A stretch of 64,000 nucleotides of DNA from Alcaligenes aquatilis (GTDB lineage: Bacteria; Pseudomonadota; Gammaproteobacteria; Burkholderiales; Burkholderiaceae_B). Each line of letters starts with the position of its first letter. Position 1 is the first letter of the stretch. Below are positions 40,368 through 50,640 of this stretch, one piece after another. A program made the translations under genes and the position numbers. The notes under the pieces are model-generated. The model worked only from the letters and a program-made list of their open reading frames with translations, was not told the DNA's origin and searched no databases. The DNA is taken from positions 1,488,001 through 1,552,000 of the forward strand of contig NZ_CP022390.1 of the NCBI RefSeq assembly GCF_003076515.1. Direction: 5' to 3'.

Positions 40368-40453
40368 TATGCATCTTGTTCAGGCCGTTCCCCCCCCAAC
40401 ACGGCGCTAACTGTTCAATGCTTTCAAGGCTGCTTATTAGCAGCCTTTTTTTT
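40368..40453 (+). ncRNA. candidate FNR-activated small RNA with a C-rich loop
   Basis: There is no + strand gene near here, yet a strong intrinsic terminator ends at 40453 and a perfect FNR box with a spaced -10 lies upstream. The roughly 86-base transcript would hold a hairpin GCCGT (40384-40388) / ACGGC (40401-40405) whose 12-base loop contains eight C's, then a linker and the terminator stem. C-rich loops pair with ribosome-binding sites in several known small RNAs, and FNR-activated RNAs (FnrS in enterics, AniS in Neisseria) silence aerobic genes. The RNA, its start and its role are inferred. Confidence 0.55.
40426..40453 (+). terminator. orphan rho-independent terminator
   Basis: AAGGCTGCT (40426-40434) pairs with AGCAGCCTT (40439-40447) around TATT, followed by six more T's. 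No annotated + strand gene runs into it, so it points to an unannotated transcript. Confidence 0.9.
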
Positions 40454-40790
40454 ATTCCCAAGCGCAAGGTGGAACAACGATTTTGCATTGGCTAATTACG
40501 CCTTGCGCGGCCAAAGTCTAGCACGCCTTTTCTCTATGCAAACGGCTTGATTTTCAAGGATTTTTATCACGAAATGATGCTGCAGCGCGAATGCAAATCA
40601 ATTCATGAAAGCTTGAATCCTGAATTTAACAATACGCAGGCTTTGCCAGCCACGTCGCAAGCCTTTTCAGGCCTGTTTTCTGCTTCCTTTTCGATACTTT
40701 CAAAGTCTGTTCAAAACCCCTTCCAATAAATATCAAGCCTTCAAATTTGATATTTGAAATATGTAGCTTTTAAGCAAAAAAGTGGCACCC
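40454..40790. other. AT-rich gap upstream of the aceA terminator
   Basis: About 340 bp with no convincing gene. A 60-codon open frame at 40547-40729 on the + strand has no ribosome site and no recognisable features. I see no repeat or RNA signature. Confidence 0.5.
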
Positions 40791-40832
40791 AAACAAAAAG
40801 CAGCCCACCGACTGGAGCGTACGGTGGGCTGC
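40791..40832 (-). terminator. terminator of aceA
   Basis: On the reverse strand GCAGCCCACCG (40832-40822) pairs with CGGTGGGCTGC (40810-40800), an 11-bp stem, followed by TTTTTGTTT. It lies 41 bp after the aceA stop. Confidence 0.93.
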
Positions 40833-40873
40833 CTGCAACCAGAAAAGGGGCTATCTACCCTTCCCTGTCCTGC

Positions 40874-42181
40874 TTATGCCTCGGAGGGCGCGAACTGCTC
40901 GGCTTCTGTAGAGCCGGCCAGCGCGGTCGTCGAGGACTTACCGGCTTCAACTGTCTGAGTGACAGCGTCAAAGTAGCCTGTACCCACTTCGCGCTGGTGT
41001 TTCACAGCGGTAAAGCCCAGCGGTGCAGCGGCGAACTCCTTTTCCTGCAATTGAACGAAGGCGCTCATCTGGTTGCGGGCGTAGCCGTGAGCCAGTTCAA
41101 ACATGCCGTAATTCAGTGCGTGGAAGCCAGCCAGAGTGATGAACTGGAACTTGTAGCCCATGGCACCCAGTTCGCGCTGGAACTTGGCAATGGTGGCGTC
41201 ATCCAGGTTCTTCTTCCAGTTGAACGATGGCGAGCAGTTGTAGGACAGCAGCTTGCCAGGGAACTGACGGTGAATAGCTTCGGCAAAGCGGCGAGCGTAT
41301 TCCAGATCCGGCGTGGAGGTTTCGCACCAGACCAGGTCGGCGTAAGGAGCGTAGGCCAGACCACGGGCAATGGCTTGGTCCAGACCAGCACGGGTGCGGT
41401 AGAAACCTTCAACCGTACGCTCATCCAGAATGAAGGGGCGATCGTACTCGTCCACATCGCTGGTGATCAGGTCGGCTGCGTCTGCATCGGTACGGGCAAC
41501 CAGAATCGTGGGAACGTCCAGAACGTCAGCGGCCAGACGAGCAGCCACCAGCTTGGAGATGGCCTCACGAGTTGGCACCAGCACCTTGCCACCCAAGTGA
41601 CCACACTTCTTGGCCGAAGCCAACTGGTCCTCGAAGTGAACGCCAGCAGCGCCAGCCACAATCATGGCTTTCATCAGTTCAAATGCATTGAGCACGCCAC
41701 CGAAACCGGCTTCCGCATCAGCCACGATAGGAGCAAAGTAATCCACGTAGCCTTCATCGCCTGGGTTCACCCCTTCCATCCACTGGATCTGATCACAGCG
41801 GGCCAGCGAGTTGTTGATGCGGCGCACCACGGAGGGCACCGAGTTAACGGGGTACAGCGATTGGTCAGGGTACATTTCGCCGGCGCTGTTGGCATCGCCA
41901 GCCACTTGCCAGCCCGACAAGTAAATCGCTTTCAAACCGGCCTTGACCTGTTGCATGGCCTGGTTACCCGTCAGGGCGCCCAGCGCATTGACAAAGGGTT
42001 CCTGATTGATGGACTGCCACAGACGTTCTGCGCCACGGCGAGCCAGAGTGTGCTCCTCGACCAGAGAACCACGCAAACGAATGACTTCCTCAGCGGTGTA
42101 ACCACGCTTAATACCTTGCCAGCGTGGATCTTCTGCCCAGCGTTTTTGCAAGTTGCGGATCTCAGTTTCTCGAGCATTCAT
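40874..42181 (-). CDS. aceA: isocitrate lyase
   Basis: Splits isocitrate to glyoxylate and succinate, the entry to the glyoxylate shunt used for growth on acetate and fatty or aromatic acids. The 435-residue protein contains the catalytic signature KKCGHLGGK, the substrate-binding [13 protein letters not shown] and the [10 protein letters not shown] metal region (seen as [12 protein letters not shown]). Starts [21 protein letters not shown] palindrome lies about 80 bp upstream. No malate synthase gene is adjacent. It would support growth on acetyl-CoA made by the paa pathway nearby. Confidence 0.97.
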   Translation of the reverse strand: MNARETEIRNLQKRWAEDPRWQGIKRGYTAEEVIRLRGSLVEEHTLARRGAERLWQSINQEPFVNALGALTGNQAMQQVKAGLKAIYLSGWQVAGDANSAGEMYPDQSLYPVNSVPSVVRRINNSLARCDQIQWMEGVNPGDEGYVDYFAPIVADAEAGFGGVLNAFELMKAMIVAGAAGVHFEDQLASAKKCGHLGGKVLVPTREAISKLVAARLAADVLDVPTILVARTDADAADLITSDVDEYDRPFILDERTVEGFYRTRAGLDQAIARGLAYAPYADLVWCETSTPDLEYARRFAEAIHRQFPGKLLSYNCSPSFNWKKNLDDATIAKFQRELGAMGYKFQFITLAGFHALNYGMFELAHGYARNQMSAFVQLQEKEFAAAPLGFTAVKHQREVGTGYFDAVTQTVEAGKSSTTALAGSTEAEQFAPSEA

Positions 42182-42489
42182 GATGGACTCCTAAGATGGA
42201 TTTAACAGTGAACAAGATGACTACAGTCTACCCAAATGCTGCATCGCAACCATGTTTTCTATCTTATATAAGAGTAATTATTTTTTTGTTTTAAATCATA
42301 TAGATAAATAATTAATTTCGAGATATGAAACTACTTACCTGTTTGTGAAATGAAAAACTGTGCGGCGCGACAGCCGTTTTTTGCATACTGAGACAGGGAT
42401 TTCACAATGTGGGATAATCGCCTTTATACCGCCCGGTGAGCGCCTGCTCGCTGCACCGGTTTCCTTATCTATTTCTGCAATACCCGCCA
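42182..42489. other. aceA-queF divergent intergenic region
   Basis: About 308 bp, strongly AT-rich at 42255-42340. It holds the palindrome listed at 42262-42273 and, nearer queF, a -10-like GATAAT (42413-42418). I looked for a preQ1 riboswitch before queF and saw none. Confidence 0.6.
42262..42273. promoter_or_regulatory. palindrome upstream of aceA, candidate operator
   Basis: TCTTATATAAGA is a perfect 12-bp palindrome in an AT-rich stretch 81 bp before the aceA start. It is likely a regulator-binding site for glyoxylate-shunt control; the regulator is not encoded nearby. Confidence 0.45.
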
Positions 42490-43317
42490 ATGAGCAACAC
42501 CTCCCCACTTAAAGACTCGCCTCTTGGGCACGATGTGGTTTATCCCACACGGTACGATCCCAGCGTCCTGTTTGGCATTGAGCGCTCCCTGAACCGGCAG
42601 ACACTACGCGTTCCGGAACAATGGCATGGTGCCGATATCTGGAATGGCTACGAAATTTCCTGGCTCAACCCAAAAGGCAAGCCCGTCGTCGCTCTGGCGC
42701 GGTTTGTCATTCCCTGGAACAGCCCACGCATCATCGAGTCCAAGTCGTTCAAGCTTTACCTGAACTCGTTTAATGATGAGGTTGTGGAAGACATAGCCAG
42801 TCTTGTGCAGCGTATGGAGCAAGACTTAAGCGCGGTTGCCGGTGCCGCCGTCAACGTGACGCTGATTCCGCTCAGCGCCTTGAATGGTCAGCCTATTGCC
42901 CAGTTGGAAGGCCACTGCATTGATGAGCTGGATATCAGTATTCAGGACTACACGCCACAAAGTGGCTTGCTTCAATGCCTACCAGACGCCCCCATCGTGA
43001 CCGAGTCTCTGGTCTCTGATTTGCTCAAGTCCAATTGCCCTGTCACCGGCCAGCCCGACTGGGGCAGCGTGCAAGTGCGTTACACCGGCCCGCAGATTGA
43101 TCCTGCTTCCTTATTGCGCTATATCGTTTCGCTGCGCCGTCACACCGAGTTCCATGAACATTGCGTGGAGCGTCTGTACAGCGATATTCAGCAAAGCTGC
43201 CAGCCCGAGCGTTTGCTGGTGCACGCCCGTTACACCCGCCGCGGAGGCCTGGATATCAACCCCTGGCGCAGCAGCCATGCGGATAGCGTGCAAGAGCCAC
43301 GACTGGCGCGCCAGTGA
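42490..43317 (+). CDS. queF: NADPH-dependent 7-cyano-7-deazaguanine reductase
   Basis: Reduces preQ0 to preQ1 in queuosine synthesis. The 275-residue, two-domain form has the catalytic Cys in LLKSNCPVTGQPDWGSVQV and the QueF glutamate in LRYIVSLRRHTEFHEHCVE; N-terminal block SKSFKLYLNSFN is typical. Start 42490 follows the family N-terminus (MSNTSPLKDSPLGHDVVYPT). It stands alone, divergent from aceA, with queH elsewhere in the window. Confidence 0.95.
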   Translation: MSNTSPLKDSPLGHDVVYPTRYDPSVLFGIERSLNRQTLRVPEQWHGADIWNGYEISWLNPKGKPVVALARFVIPWNSPRIIESKSFKLYLNSFNDEVVEDIASLVQRMEQDLSAVAGAAVNVTLIPLSALNGQPIAQLEGHCIDELDISIQDYTPQSGLLQCLPDAPIVTESLVSDLLKSNCPVTGQPDWGSVQVRYTGPQIDPASLLRYIVSLRRHTEFHEHCVERLYSDIQQSCQPERLLVHARYTRRGGLDINPWRSSHADSVQEPRLARQ

Positions 43318-43431
43318 TCACACTATAAAGATGCACTCAAACCAGAAAGGCCAATGTGCTTTTCTGGTTTCACAGTGCCAAGCTCCACACTAAGACACGA
43401 CAAGGCCAAGCAAGGCAAGAAAAAGCCCCAA

Positions 43432-43469
43432 AAACCGATCAAGTTTTTGGGGCTTTCTTTTATGACCGC
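43432..43469. terminator. bidirectional terminator between queF and the MFS gene
   Basis: AAAGCCCCAAAAAC (43432-43445) pairs with GTTTTTGGGGCTTT (43453-43466), a 14-bp stem. It can end queF on the + strand and the pgsA-MFS transcript on the reverse strand. Confidence 0.92.
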
Positions 43470-43496
43470 ATCAGACGGTCATCATTGCAAAGTGCA

Positions 43497-44747
43497 TCAG
43501 GATTTAGTCGCGCGACTTACTGTCGAGGCCACATACACAGCCAAGCCAGCCGCCGTCCAATACCCGATGGCCGCACCGTACCAGGGAGCCTGAGTCAAAC
43601 CCACATCCAAGAGCAAGCCAAAGCCCACGGGCGCCAGAGAAGAACCGACGTCCATGCCGGAGTACACCAGGCCATAGACAGCGCCAGTAGAACCTTTGGG
43701 GGTGACACGACGTATCAGCATGTCGCGCGATGGTGAAGCGATGCCCGAGCAGAAACCAGCCGCCCCCACCACGAACAAGGCCAGGGAAGGCATGATCCAA
43801 CCTGCGCCCAGCACCAACAGCAAAGCCCCGGATACGCATAGAGACACAAACACAATCACTTCAGAGCGCGGTGTGGTGGAAGCAATGAAGCCACCGACAA
43901 ACATGCCCGCCGCCGAGGCCAGCATAAAACCGGACAAGGCCGTGCCTGCCACCACCTTATCAATGCCGTACGTGTTATGCAGCATGGGAATAGTGTAGTT
44001 TTGCACGACCGCCATCGCCGCTGTGGCAAAGGCAAAGAAAAGGAAGGCGCCCCATAAGGAGGGACGCGACAGCAAGGTAGACAGTGTCGTCCAGACCGAT
44101 TCCTTGCTTTGTGGACGAGCCGGCGCCGCACCCGAGGCTGTACGCCCCGCCAAGGCATCCCGGTTTATCAGTACCAACACCAACACAGCCGCAATCAAGG
44201 CCGCCGCCGACAATACGGCAACACGCCAGTTGAAATAAATGGTCAGCGTCGTAATAAAGACAGGCGTCAAAGCCCAGCCCAGATTTCCTGTCAAGCCATG
44301 GGCGCTAAACGCGTGCCCCAGACGAGCCGAGCTGACACGATGGTTAAGAATGGAGTAGTCCACGGGATGAAACACCGCATTACCTACCCCACCAATCAAT
44401 GCAGCCGCCAGCAGCATGCCGTAGCCATTGGCCATGCCAATCAGCAAAGCAGCGACTACAAAACAGGACAAGCCCACTTTCAGAACCGGCAAAGCGCCGA
44501 TACGATCAACCAGAAAGCCCGAGGAGGCCTGTCCAAAGCAGGAGACCAGATAAAAGGTGGTGACCAGCCCACCCAGCTTCAGGAAGTCGTACCCGAACTC
44601 CTGCCCCAAAGCGATGTAAAGCGTAGGCAAAATCAGTTGGAAAAAATGCGAACTGGCGTGCGCAATACCGATAACACCGATCACCTGCCAGTCCTGTGAA
44701 CCGTCAGGCCCCGCCCCGTCCAGCGTTCTTGTTGATGAATTAGTCAT
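43497..44747 (-). CDS. MFS transporter, fosmidomycin-resistance (Fsr)-like
   Basis: A 416-residue, twelve-helix major facilitator. The first half has VIGIAHASSHFFQLILPTLY and LVTTFYLVSCFGQASSGFLVDRIG, the second AGFCSGIASPSRDMLIRRVTPKGSTGAVYG, which resemble Fsr-type and related exporters. The substrate is open. Start 44747 avoids overlap with pgsA, whose stop is five bases upstream; a longer reading from 44900 would run through pgsA and looks like noise. Cotranscription with pgsA is likely. Confidence 0.85.
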   Translation of the reverse strand: MTNSSTRTLDGAGPDGSQDWQVIGVIGIAHASSHFFQLILPTLYIALGQEFGYDFLKLGGLVTTFYLVSCFGQASSGFLVDRIGALPVLKVGLSCFVVAALLIGMANGYGMLLAAALIGGVGNAVFHPVDYSILNHRVSSARLGHAFSAHGLTGNLGWALTPVFITTLTIYFNWRVAVLSAAALIAAVLVLVLINRDALAGRTASGAAPARPQSKESVWTTLSTLLSRPSLWGAFLFFAFATAAMAVVQNYTIPMLHNTYGIDKVVAGTALSGFMLASAAGMFVGGFIASTTPRSEVIVFVSLCVSGALLLVLGAGWIMPSLALFVVGAAGFCSGIASPSRDMLIRRVTPKGSTGAVYGLVYSGMDVGSSLAPVGFGLLLDVGLTQAPWYGAAIGYWTAAGLAVYVASTVSRATKS

Positions 44748-44752
44748 TGGTC

Positions 44753-45325
44753 TTAACGTTGCTTTTTCTTGATCTCCGGCCAGGCCTTCTGCAAGTAATA
44801 GCACATGGACCAGACCGTCAGGACCGCAGCAACAATAATCAGGGCTTGCCCAATGATCCGTGTCGGCAAGCCCATGACGGGCGACCAGTACAGCAGACAA
44901 GGGATGGCAACCATTTGCGCGGCGGTTTTGAATTTACCCAAGCGATGAACAGCCACACTACCACTGGCGCCAATCTTGGCCATCCATTCCCTCAGTGCCG
45001 AAATGGTAATTTCACGCCCAATGATGATCAGGGCGATAAACGCATCCACACGGCCAAGATCGAGCAAAACCAATAACGCGGCGCTGACCATGAGTTTGTC
45101 CGCAACCGGATCCAGGAAGGCCCCGAACGAGGAGGTCTGGTTCCAGCGACGAGCTAGCCAACCATCAAACCAATCCGTCGCGGCGGCCACGATAAATACG
45201 GAGGCCGCCCACAGATCGCGTGTCTCCATGCTCAGCCAACTGGCTGGCAGATAAAACAAGGCAACGATCAGCGGAATCAGGACGATGCGAAGCCACGTCA
45301 GGGCTATGGGCAGATTAAAAGGCAT
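44753..45325 (-). CDS. pgsA: CDP-diacylglycerol--glycerol-3-phosphate phosphatidyltransferase
   Basis: Makes phosphatidylglycerol phosphate in the inner membrane. The 190-residue, multi-helix protein has the CDP-alcohol transferase motif DWFDGWLARRWNQTSSFGAF followed by LDPVADK. It begins MPFNLPIALTWLRIVLIPLI. It lies 39 bp after uvrC, an order (uvrC-pgsA) common in proteobacteria. Confidence 0.95.
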   Translation of the reverse strand: MPFNLPIALTWLRIVLIPLIVALFYLPASWLSMETRDLWAASVFIVAAATDWFDGWLARRWNQTSSFGAFLDPVADKLMVSAALLVLLDLGRVDAFIALIIIGREITISALREWMAKIGASGSVAVHRLGKFKTAAQMVAIPCLLYWSPVMGLPTRIIGQALIIVAAVLTVWSMCYYLQKAWPEIKKKQR

Positions 45326-45364
45326 AGCTTGGATACCAACCTAATTTAAAACAAAGGCTCTCGC

Positions 45365-47203
45365 CTATCGTAAAGCATGATAAATGCGTTCGGCCAGTTC
45401 AACGGATATTCCATCAACCGCACTGAGCTCATCAATACTGGCATCGGCAACCCCGCTAAAACCACCAAAGCGGGCTAACAGACGCTGACGCCGTTTGGCG
45501 CCAATCCCGTCAATATCTTCCAGGCGTGACACATTACGCGTTTTGGCACGTTGAGCGCGCATGCCCGTAATGGCAAAACGGTGCGCTTCGTCACGTACCT
45601 GAGCAACCAGCATCAGTGCCGCAGACTCCACCCCCAAAGCCACAGGCGGGCGATCATCGGCAAATACCAGGGTTTCCAGACCTACTTTACGCTTTTCACC
45701 CTTGGCAACACCGACCAGAACATGAATATCCAGGCCCAGTTCCACAAAAACCTGACGGGCGATCTCGATCTGACCCTTGCCTCCATCAATCAAAACAATG
45801 TCGGGCAAGGGCGCCAAACCCTCTGCAACCCGCGAGAACCGTCGGTTCAGCACCTGGCGCATGGCCGCGTAATCGTCACCGGGCGTGATGCCTGCAATGT
45901 TGTAGCGGCGATAAAGCGAATTCTGCATTTCATGGTGTTTATAAACCACACACGAGGCCTGTGTGGCCTCCCCTGCTGTGTGACTGATGTCAAAGCACTC
46001 GATGTGCAAGGCATCGAGCTGTGCCTCATCCAGATCCAGTTGCAAGGCTTCGGCCAGTGCCCGGGTGCGATCGGCACGGGCGGTCGATTCACTTAAGACC
46101 CGGGCCAATGCCAGGCCAGCATTCTTGGTAGCCTGCTCCAGCCAGATCTTGCGCACACCTTGGGGGCGCACCACGACACGCGCCTTCACCCCCGTCTGCT
46201 CGGCCAGCAAAGGCATCAGGTCTGCATCGGGTAAGGCGTGTGAGCACACCAGAACCGGCGGCATGCGACGCTCCAGATAGTGCTGGGCGATAAATGCCGC
46301 CAGCACATCACTGGGAGTGTCATCGTTGATTTGTGTGGGAAAGAAAGCGCGGTCGCCCAGGTGACGGCCACCACGCACCATGGCCAGGTTCACACAGAAC
46401 TTACCACCGGCGTTCAGCACCACAATAATGTCCACATCTTCCTTGCCCACCTGCTCCATGCTTTGCTGCTGCAGCACGGCCGACAAGGCTTTCATCTGAT
46501 CACGCAGGGCCGCCGCCTGCTCAAAGTCCAGGGCGTCAGAGGCCTGCATCATGCGCTCTTGCAGCTCGCCCAGAATTTCCGCCGTATTACCATCCAGAAA
46601 ACTGATGGCGCGCTGTACATCAAGCTGATACTGCTCGGGCGAGATCAGGTTGACACAGGGTGCCGAACAGCGCCCGATCTGGTGCAGCAAACAGGGGCGA
46701 CTACGGTTGGCGTAGACGCTGTCCTCACAGGTGCGCAAACGAAATACCCGTTGCAGGATCTGAATGGTTTCACGCACCGCCCAGGAGTTGGGATAAGGGC
46801 CGAAGAAATGCCCCTTCCCGCTGGTACTGCCCCGGTAATAAGCAATACGCGGCGCCTGGTGGGCGCTGATCATCAAGTAGGGGTAGGACTTGTCGTCCCG
46901 GAAAAGAATGTTGTAGCGCGGCCGCAGACGCTTGATAAGGTTGTTTTCCAGCAGCAAGGCTTCAGCCTCGCTGCGGGTCACGGTGACCTCGATGCGCGCG
47001 ACGCGCGCCACCATATGGGCAATACGGGGACTGCTCAGCGTTTTCTGGAAGTACGAGCTGACACGGCGCTTGAGATCACGCGCCTTGCCCACATACAGTA
47101 CCTCGCCCTGTTCGTCGATATGCCGGTACACGCCCGGCAGATTCGGCAAATCAGACAGATAGGATTTTAGATTGAAGTCCGCGGGCATATTGATAGTGTT
47201 CAT
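45365..47203 (-). CDS. uvrC: UvrABC system protein C
   Basis: Incision nuclease of nucleotide-excision repair. The 612-residue protein has the GIY-YIG domain ([20 protein letters not shown]), the UvrB-binding UVR motif ([14 protein letters not shown]), the RNase H-like nuclease ([29 protein letters not shown]) and a C-terminal helix-hairpin-helix pair. The start at 47203 overlaps nagZ by 53 bp; an ATG at 47188 would overlap by 38 bp. No LexA box is seen near it. Confidence 0.96.
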   Translation of the reverse strand: MNTINMPADFNLKSYLSDLPNLPGVYRHIDEQGEVLYVGKARDLKRRVSSYFQKTLSSPRIAHMVARVARIEVTVTRSEAEALLLENNLIKRLRPRYNILFRDDKSYPYLMISAHQAPRIAYYRGSTSGKGHFFGPYPNSWAVRETIQILQRVFRLRTCEDSVYANRSRPCLLHQIGRCSAPCVNLISPEQYQLDVQRAISFLDGNTAEILGELQERMMQASDALDFEQAAALRDQMKALSAVLQQQSMEQVGKEDVDIIVVLNAGGKFCVNLAMVRGGRHLGDRAFFPTQINDDTPSDVLAAFIAQHYLERRMPPVLVCSHALPDADLMPLLAEQTGVKARVVVRPQGVRKIWLEQATKNAGLALARVLSESTARADRTRALAEALQLDLDEAQLDALHIECFDISHTAGEATQASCVVYKHHEMQNSLYRRYNIAGITPGDDYAAMRQVLNRRFSRVAEGLAPLPDIVLIDGGKGQIEIARQVFVELGLDIHVLVGVAKGEKRKVGLETLVFADDRPPVALGVESAALMLVAQVRDEAHRFAITGMRAQRAKTRNVSRLEDIDGIGAKRRQRLLARFGGFSGVADASIDELSAVDGISVELAERIYHALR

Positions 47204-48206
47204 CCGCTTGCAAAGCGTCCCAATCCAAGGCTGGCGTGGTGGGCATCAGACGACGAATGCGGTTTTGCGATTCCTCGGACATCGTGAAGTCCAGGCGCGA
47301 GAGCAAGTCGTCGGCCAGATCAGGACGATTGCATACAAGCACCATGTCGCAACCGGCCCCCAAGGCGGCCTGAGCACGTGCCAGGATATCGCCCACAACA
47401 GTGGCGCCTTCCATGGTTAGGTCGTCAGAGAAAATCACACCATCATAAGCAAGGGCTTTGCGCAGCACGCGTTGAATCCAATAGGGTGAAAAACCGGCTG
47501 GCAGTGGGTCAACCTTGGAGTAAATCACATGAGCGGGCATCACCGAGGGTAATTGCAAAGTGCCCAGCCAACCGTAAGGGGCCGCATCCTCATCCAGAAT
47601 TTCTTCCAGGCTACGGTCATCGACGGGGATCTCGTGATGCGAATCCGCCTCTACCCCGCCATGCCCTGGAAAATGTTTGCCACAAGCGGCCATGCCCGCT
47701 TTGTTCAGGCCACGAATCAAGCCGGCAGCCAACATGGACACGGCGCGCGGGCTGCGGTGGAAAGAACGGTCACCAATCACTTTGCTAACCCCCCAGTCCA
47801 GATCCAGCACGGGTGTAAAGCTCATGTCCACACCGCAGGCGCGCAGCTCGGCAGCCAGCACATAGCCTGTGTCGGCAGCGACGGCAGCCGCCTTGACGGC
47901 ATCACGCGTCCAGAGTTGACCAAGCTGGCTCATGGCGGGCAAAGTCGTAAAACCGTCTTCGCGGAAACGCTGGACGCGGCCACCTTCGTGGTCCACGGCA
48001 ATCAACAAAGGCTCATTGCGTACTTCGTGAATGGACTGGCACAGAGCGGTCAGTTGGGCACGGCTTTCAAAGTTGCGACTGAACAGGATCACGCCGCCGA
48101 CCAATGGATGACGCAGGCGCTCGCGCTCCTGATCCGTCAGAACCATGTCTTGTACGTCCACCATGACCGGGCCCGGAGGCAATACTGCTTGCGAGGAAAA
48201 ACTCAT
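47151..48206 (-). CDS. nagZ: beta-N-acetylhexosaminidase NagZ
   Basis: Cytoplasmic glycoside hydrolase family 3 enzyme that removes GlcNAc from recycled muropeptides; in other bacteria its product controls AmpC induction. The 351-residue protein has [13 protein letters not shown], the signature KHFPGHG with its catalytic histidine, [12 protein letters not shown] and the nucleophile Asp in that last block. It overlaps acpS by four bases upstream and uvrC downstream. Confidence 0.96.
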   Translation of the reverse strand: MSFSSQAVLPPGPVMVDVQDMVLTDQERERLRHPLVGGVILFSRNFESRAQLTALCQSIHEVRNEPLLIAVDHEGGRVQRFREDGFTTLPAMSQLGQLWTRDAVKAAAVAADTGYVLAAELRACGVDMSFTPVLDLDWGVSKVIGDRSFHRSPRAVSMLAAGLIRGLNKAGMAACGKHFPGHGGVEADSHHEIPVDDRSLEEILDEDAAPYGWLGTLQLPSVMPAHVIYSKVDPLPAGFSPYWIQRVLRKALAYDGVIFSDDLTMEGATVVGDILARAQAALGAGCDMVLVCNRPDLADDLLSRLDFTMSEESQNRIRRLMPTTPALDWDALQADEHYQYARGLQSKILSV

Positions 48207-48661
48207 TTAGTGTCAGACTCAGCTAAGGGTAAAGGGGATACTTCCGGCGCTTTGGCTTCCAGCACCACAAAGGCCATGGCCATATCGGATTCATCCGTCA
48301 GGGAAATATGGACGGCCCCGAACCGGGCATCAAACCAGCGGCGCAGATCTGCGGACAGGTGCACCGCAGGACGGCCTCCGGGTGCATTCAGGGTTTGCAT
48401 GCGCGACCAGGCCATCGGCATGCGCATGCCCAGCCCCACCGCCTTGGAAAAGGCTTCCTTGGCCGCGAAACGGGTGGCCAGATAGCGCAGGCCACGCACC
48501 GGATCACGTGCCTGACGGCGGGCGTAGACTTCGCGCTCTTGCTCGCCCAGGATGCGCTTTACAAAGCGATCACCATGACGAGCCAAGGCGCGCTCGATCC
48601 GGTCAATACGGATCAGGTCGGTGCCGATGCCGGCAATCAAACCGGGCTGTATTGGGGGCAT
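48203..48661 (-). CDS. acpS: holo-[acyl-carrier-protein] synthase
   Basis: Transfers phosphopantetheine from CoA to acyl carrier protein. The protein (152 residues from ATG 48661) contains the two family motifs, [16 protein letters not shown] and [16 protein letters not shown]. It is about 20 residues longer than the usual AcpS, mostly at the C-terminus. No good ribosome site precedes the chosen start. It heads the acpS-nagZ-uvrC-pgsA-MFS string; pdxJ, often just upstream in relatives, is absent here. Confidence 0.92.
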   Translation of the reverse strand: MPPIQPGLIAGIGTDLIRIDRIERALARHGDRFVKRILGEQEREVYARRQARDPVRGLRYLATRFAAKEAFSKAVGLGMRMPMAWSRMQTLNAPGGRPAVHLSADLRRWFDARFGAVHISLTDESDMAMAFVVLEAKAPEVSPLPLAESDTK

Positions 48662-48737
48662 GATGTCATCGGAAAAAAAACGCAAAAACGGCCTGCGCCG
48701 CCTACCAGCTTGCAATGATACCGTGAGAGCGCCGAAT

Positions 48738-48773
48738 ACAAAAACGGCCCTGCCTGGGCAGAGCCGTTTTTTT
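48738..48773. terminator. bidirectional terminator at the end of the paa operon
   Basis: AAAACGGC (48741-48748) pairs with GCCGTTTT (48763-48770) with inner CTGCC/GGCAG; T's follow on both strands. It lies 20 bp past the paaK stop. Confidence 0.9.
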
Positions 48774-48791
48774 ACTTCAGGCCAGGCACGT

Positions 48792-50105
48792 TCAGAACGC
48801 GCGCTTGTCGATCACGCGTTTGGCTTTACCGGTTACGGTACGCTCGACCATGCCGGAGGACTGCACCCGGATACGTGCGCTGACACCGATAAAGGTCTTG
48901 ATAGAGTGAGTCAAACGACGGGCCAGTTGCTCGCGCTGGGCTTCATTCAAATGATTGAACTCGGCACGCACTTCCACCAGAATTTCCAGCTCGTCCATAT
49001 TGCCATTACGGCTCAGAACCAGTTGATATTGGGCAGCCAGCTCAGGCATTTTCAGAACCAGTTCTTCGACCTGGGTCGGGAACAGGTTCACGCCACGCAC
49101 AATCAACATATCGTCGCTGCGGCCCGTGATCTTGCCGATGCGGCGCATGCTACGCGAAGTAGGAGGCAACAACTGTGTCAAATCGCGAGTGCGGTAGCGA
49201 ATGACAGGCATGGCTTCCTTGCTCAAGGAGGTAAAGACCAACTCACCGCTTTCGCCCTCGGCCACCGGTTCGCCGGTTTCAGGGTTGATGATTTCCGGGT
49301 AGAAATGGTCTTCCCACACCACTGGGCCGTCCTTGCTTTCCACACACTCCATGGCCACGCCTGGGCCCATCACTTCGGACAGACCGTAGATGTCCACGGC
49401 ATCAATACCGGCACGCTGCTCAATGTCCAGGCGCATCTGGCCTGTCCAGGGCTCGGCACCAAAAATACCGATACGCAGGGAGGTATCGCGTGGGTCCATA
49501 CCCTGACGCTCAATCTCTTCGACGATATTGCAGAAGTACGAGGGGGTCACAAGAATCACGTCGGGACGGAAATCCTGAATCAGCTGAACTTGTTTTTCAG
49601 TCTGGCCACCGGACATGGGGACCACGGTACACCCCAGACGCTCGGCACCGTAATGCGCACCCAGACCGCCGGTGAACAGGCCGTAGCCGTAAGCCACGTG
49701 AGCAATGTCACCGGGACGGGCACCGGCCGCCCACATGGAACGGGCAAACAAGTCTGCCCAGGTGGAAATGTCCTTCGCGGTATAGCCAACCACGGTAGGC
49801 TTGCCCGTGGTGCCGCTGGAAGCGTGAACACGTGCTACCTGCTCACGGGGAACCGCAAACATCTTGAAGGGGTAGTTGTCACGCAAATCTTGCTTGGTCG
49901 TGAAGGGGAACTTGGAAATATCCGACAACTGCTTCAAATCGTCGGGGTGTACGCCCGCTTCATCAAATTTCTGCCGGTAATGCGGCACATTGTCGTAAGC
50001 ATGCTTTAGCGTCCATTTCAGACGTTCCAGTTGCACGTTACGGATTTCGTCAACACTGGCATGCTCGATGGCATCGCGGCCAACCTGTTCTTTAATTGCT
50101 GTCAT
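48792..50105 (-). CDS. paaK: phenylacetate--CoA ligase
   Basis: Activates phenylacetate to phenylacetyl-CoA with ATP, the first step of the pathway. The 437-residue protein has the adenylate-forming motifs [44 protein letters not shown] and [23 protein letters not shown] 50105 has CAGGAGT six bases upstream and replaces a longer reading from 50213. It is the last gene of the operon, 67 bp after paaI. Confidence 0.96.
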   Translation of the reverse strand: MTAIKEQVGRDAIEHASVDEIRNVQLERLKWTLKHAYDNVPHYRQKFDEAGVHPDDLKQLSDISKFPFTTKQDLRDNYPFKMFAVPREQVARVHASSGTTGKPTVVGYTAKDISTWADLFARSMWAAGARPGDIAHVAYGYGLFTGGLGAHYGAERLGCTVVPMSGGQTEKQVQLIQDFRPDVILVTPSYFCNIVEEIERQGMDPRDTSLRIGIFGAEPWTGQMRLDIEQRAGIDAVDIYGLSEVMGPGVAMECVESKDGPVVWEDHFYPEIINPETGEPVAEGESGELVFTSLSKEAMPVIRYRTRDLTQLLPPTSRSMRRIGKITGRSDDMLIVRGVNLFPTQVEELVLKMPELAAQYQLVLSRNGNMDELEILVEVRAEFNHLNEAQREQLARRLTHSIKTFIGVSARIRVQSSGMVERTVTGKAKRVIDKRAF

Positions 50106-50172
50106 GGTGTACTCCTGCCCTGCCGCTGGTGTGGTACTACCGACCCCCCCGGGGTCCACAGGGTATGTATCG

Positions 50173-50640
50173 TCAAAAATTATTTTTTTCAATCCCGCCC
50201 AATACCGTGCCATTTAGCCGGTACGAGCGCCCACGGAACAAGGCAATGCGCTTGTCGTTCTGGTTGACCACCTCGATGTCGTAGACACCGGTGCGGCCTG
50301 CCAGGGACGCCTCGACAGCGCGAGCTGTCAGGACATCCCCTTCAAAAGCAGGTGCCAAGTAATCGATAGTGCAACCGGACGCAACCGTCGGTGCATTGCG
50401 AGAATTGCAGGCAAACGCAAAGGTGCTGTCAGCCAAGGCAAAGATGAAACCACCGTGACAGGTCTTGTGGCCGTTGAGCATGTCGGCGCGCACCGTCATG
50501 CTCATATTGGCTGCACCCGGTGCCACGCTGTCCAGGCTCAGGCCCAGGCCCTGAGAGGCCTGGTCATTGCCATACATATGCTCGCTGACCTGTTGGGCCA
50601 GCGTTTGTGGGTCTTCAACAGCAAGTGCGTTGCTTTGCAT
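50173..50640 (-). CDS. paaI: PaaI-type thioesterase
   Basis: Hot-dog-fold thioesterase that rescues CoA from stalled phenylacetate intermediates. The 155-residue protein has the family block NGHKTCHGGFIFALADSTFAFA with the catalytic Asp, and GDVLTARAVEASLAGRTGVY. Its start overlaps the paaG stop by one base (TAATG), indicating coupling. Confidence 0.93.
   Translation of the reverse strand: MQSNALAVEDPQTLAQQVSEHMYGNDQASQGLGLSLDSVAPGAANMSMTVRADMLNGHKTCHGGFIFALADSTFAFACNSRNAPTVASGCTIDYLAPAFEGDVLTARAVEASLAGRTGVYDIEVVNQNDKRIALFRGRSYRLNGTVLGGIEKNNF

Noticed and set aside
40547..40729. 60-codon open frame on the + strand
   Set aside because: No ribosome site, no recognisable features, AT-rich setting.
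42182..42489. preQ1 riboswitch before queF
   Set aside because: No matching pseudoknot pattern or A-rich tail was found.
44753..44900. N-terminal extension of the MFS transporter into pgsA
   Set aside because: The extension is antisense-like noise in the pgsA 3' end; homology starts after ATG 44747.
49490..49675. Numerous short + strand frames within the paa genes
   Set aside because: They lie antisense to well-recognised enzymes and have no features of their own.
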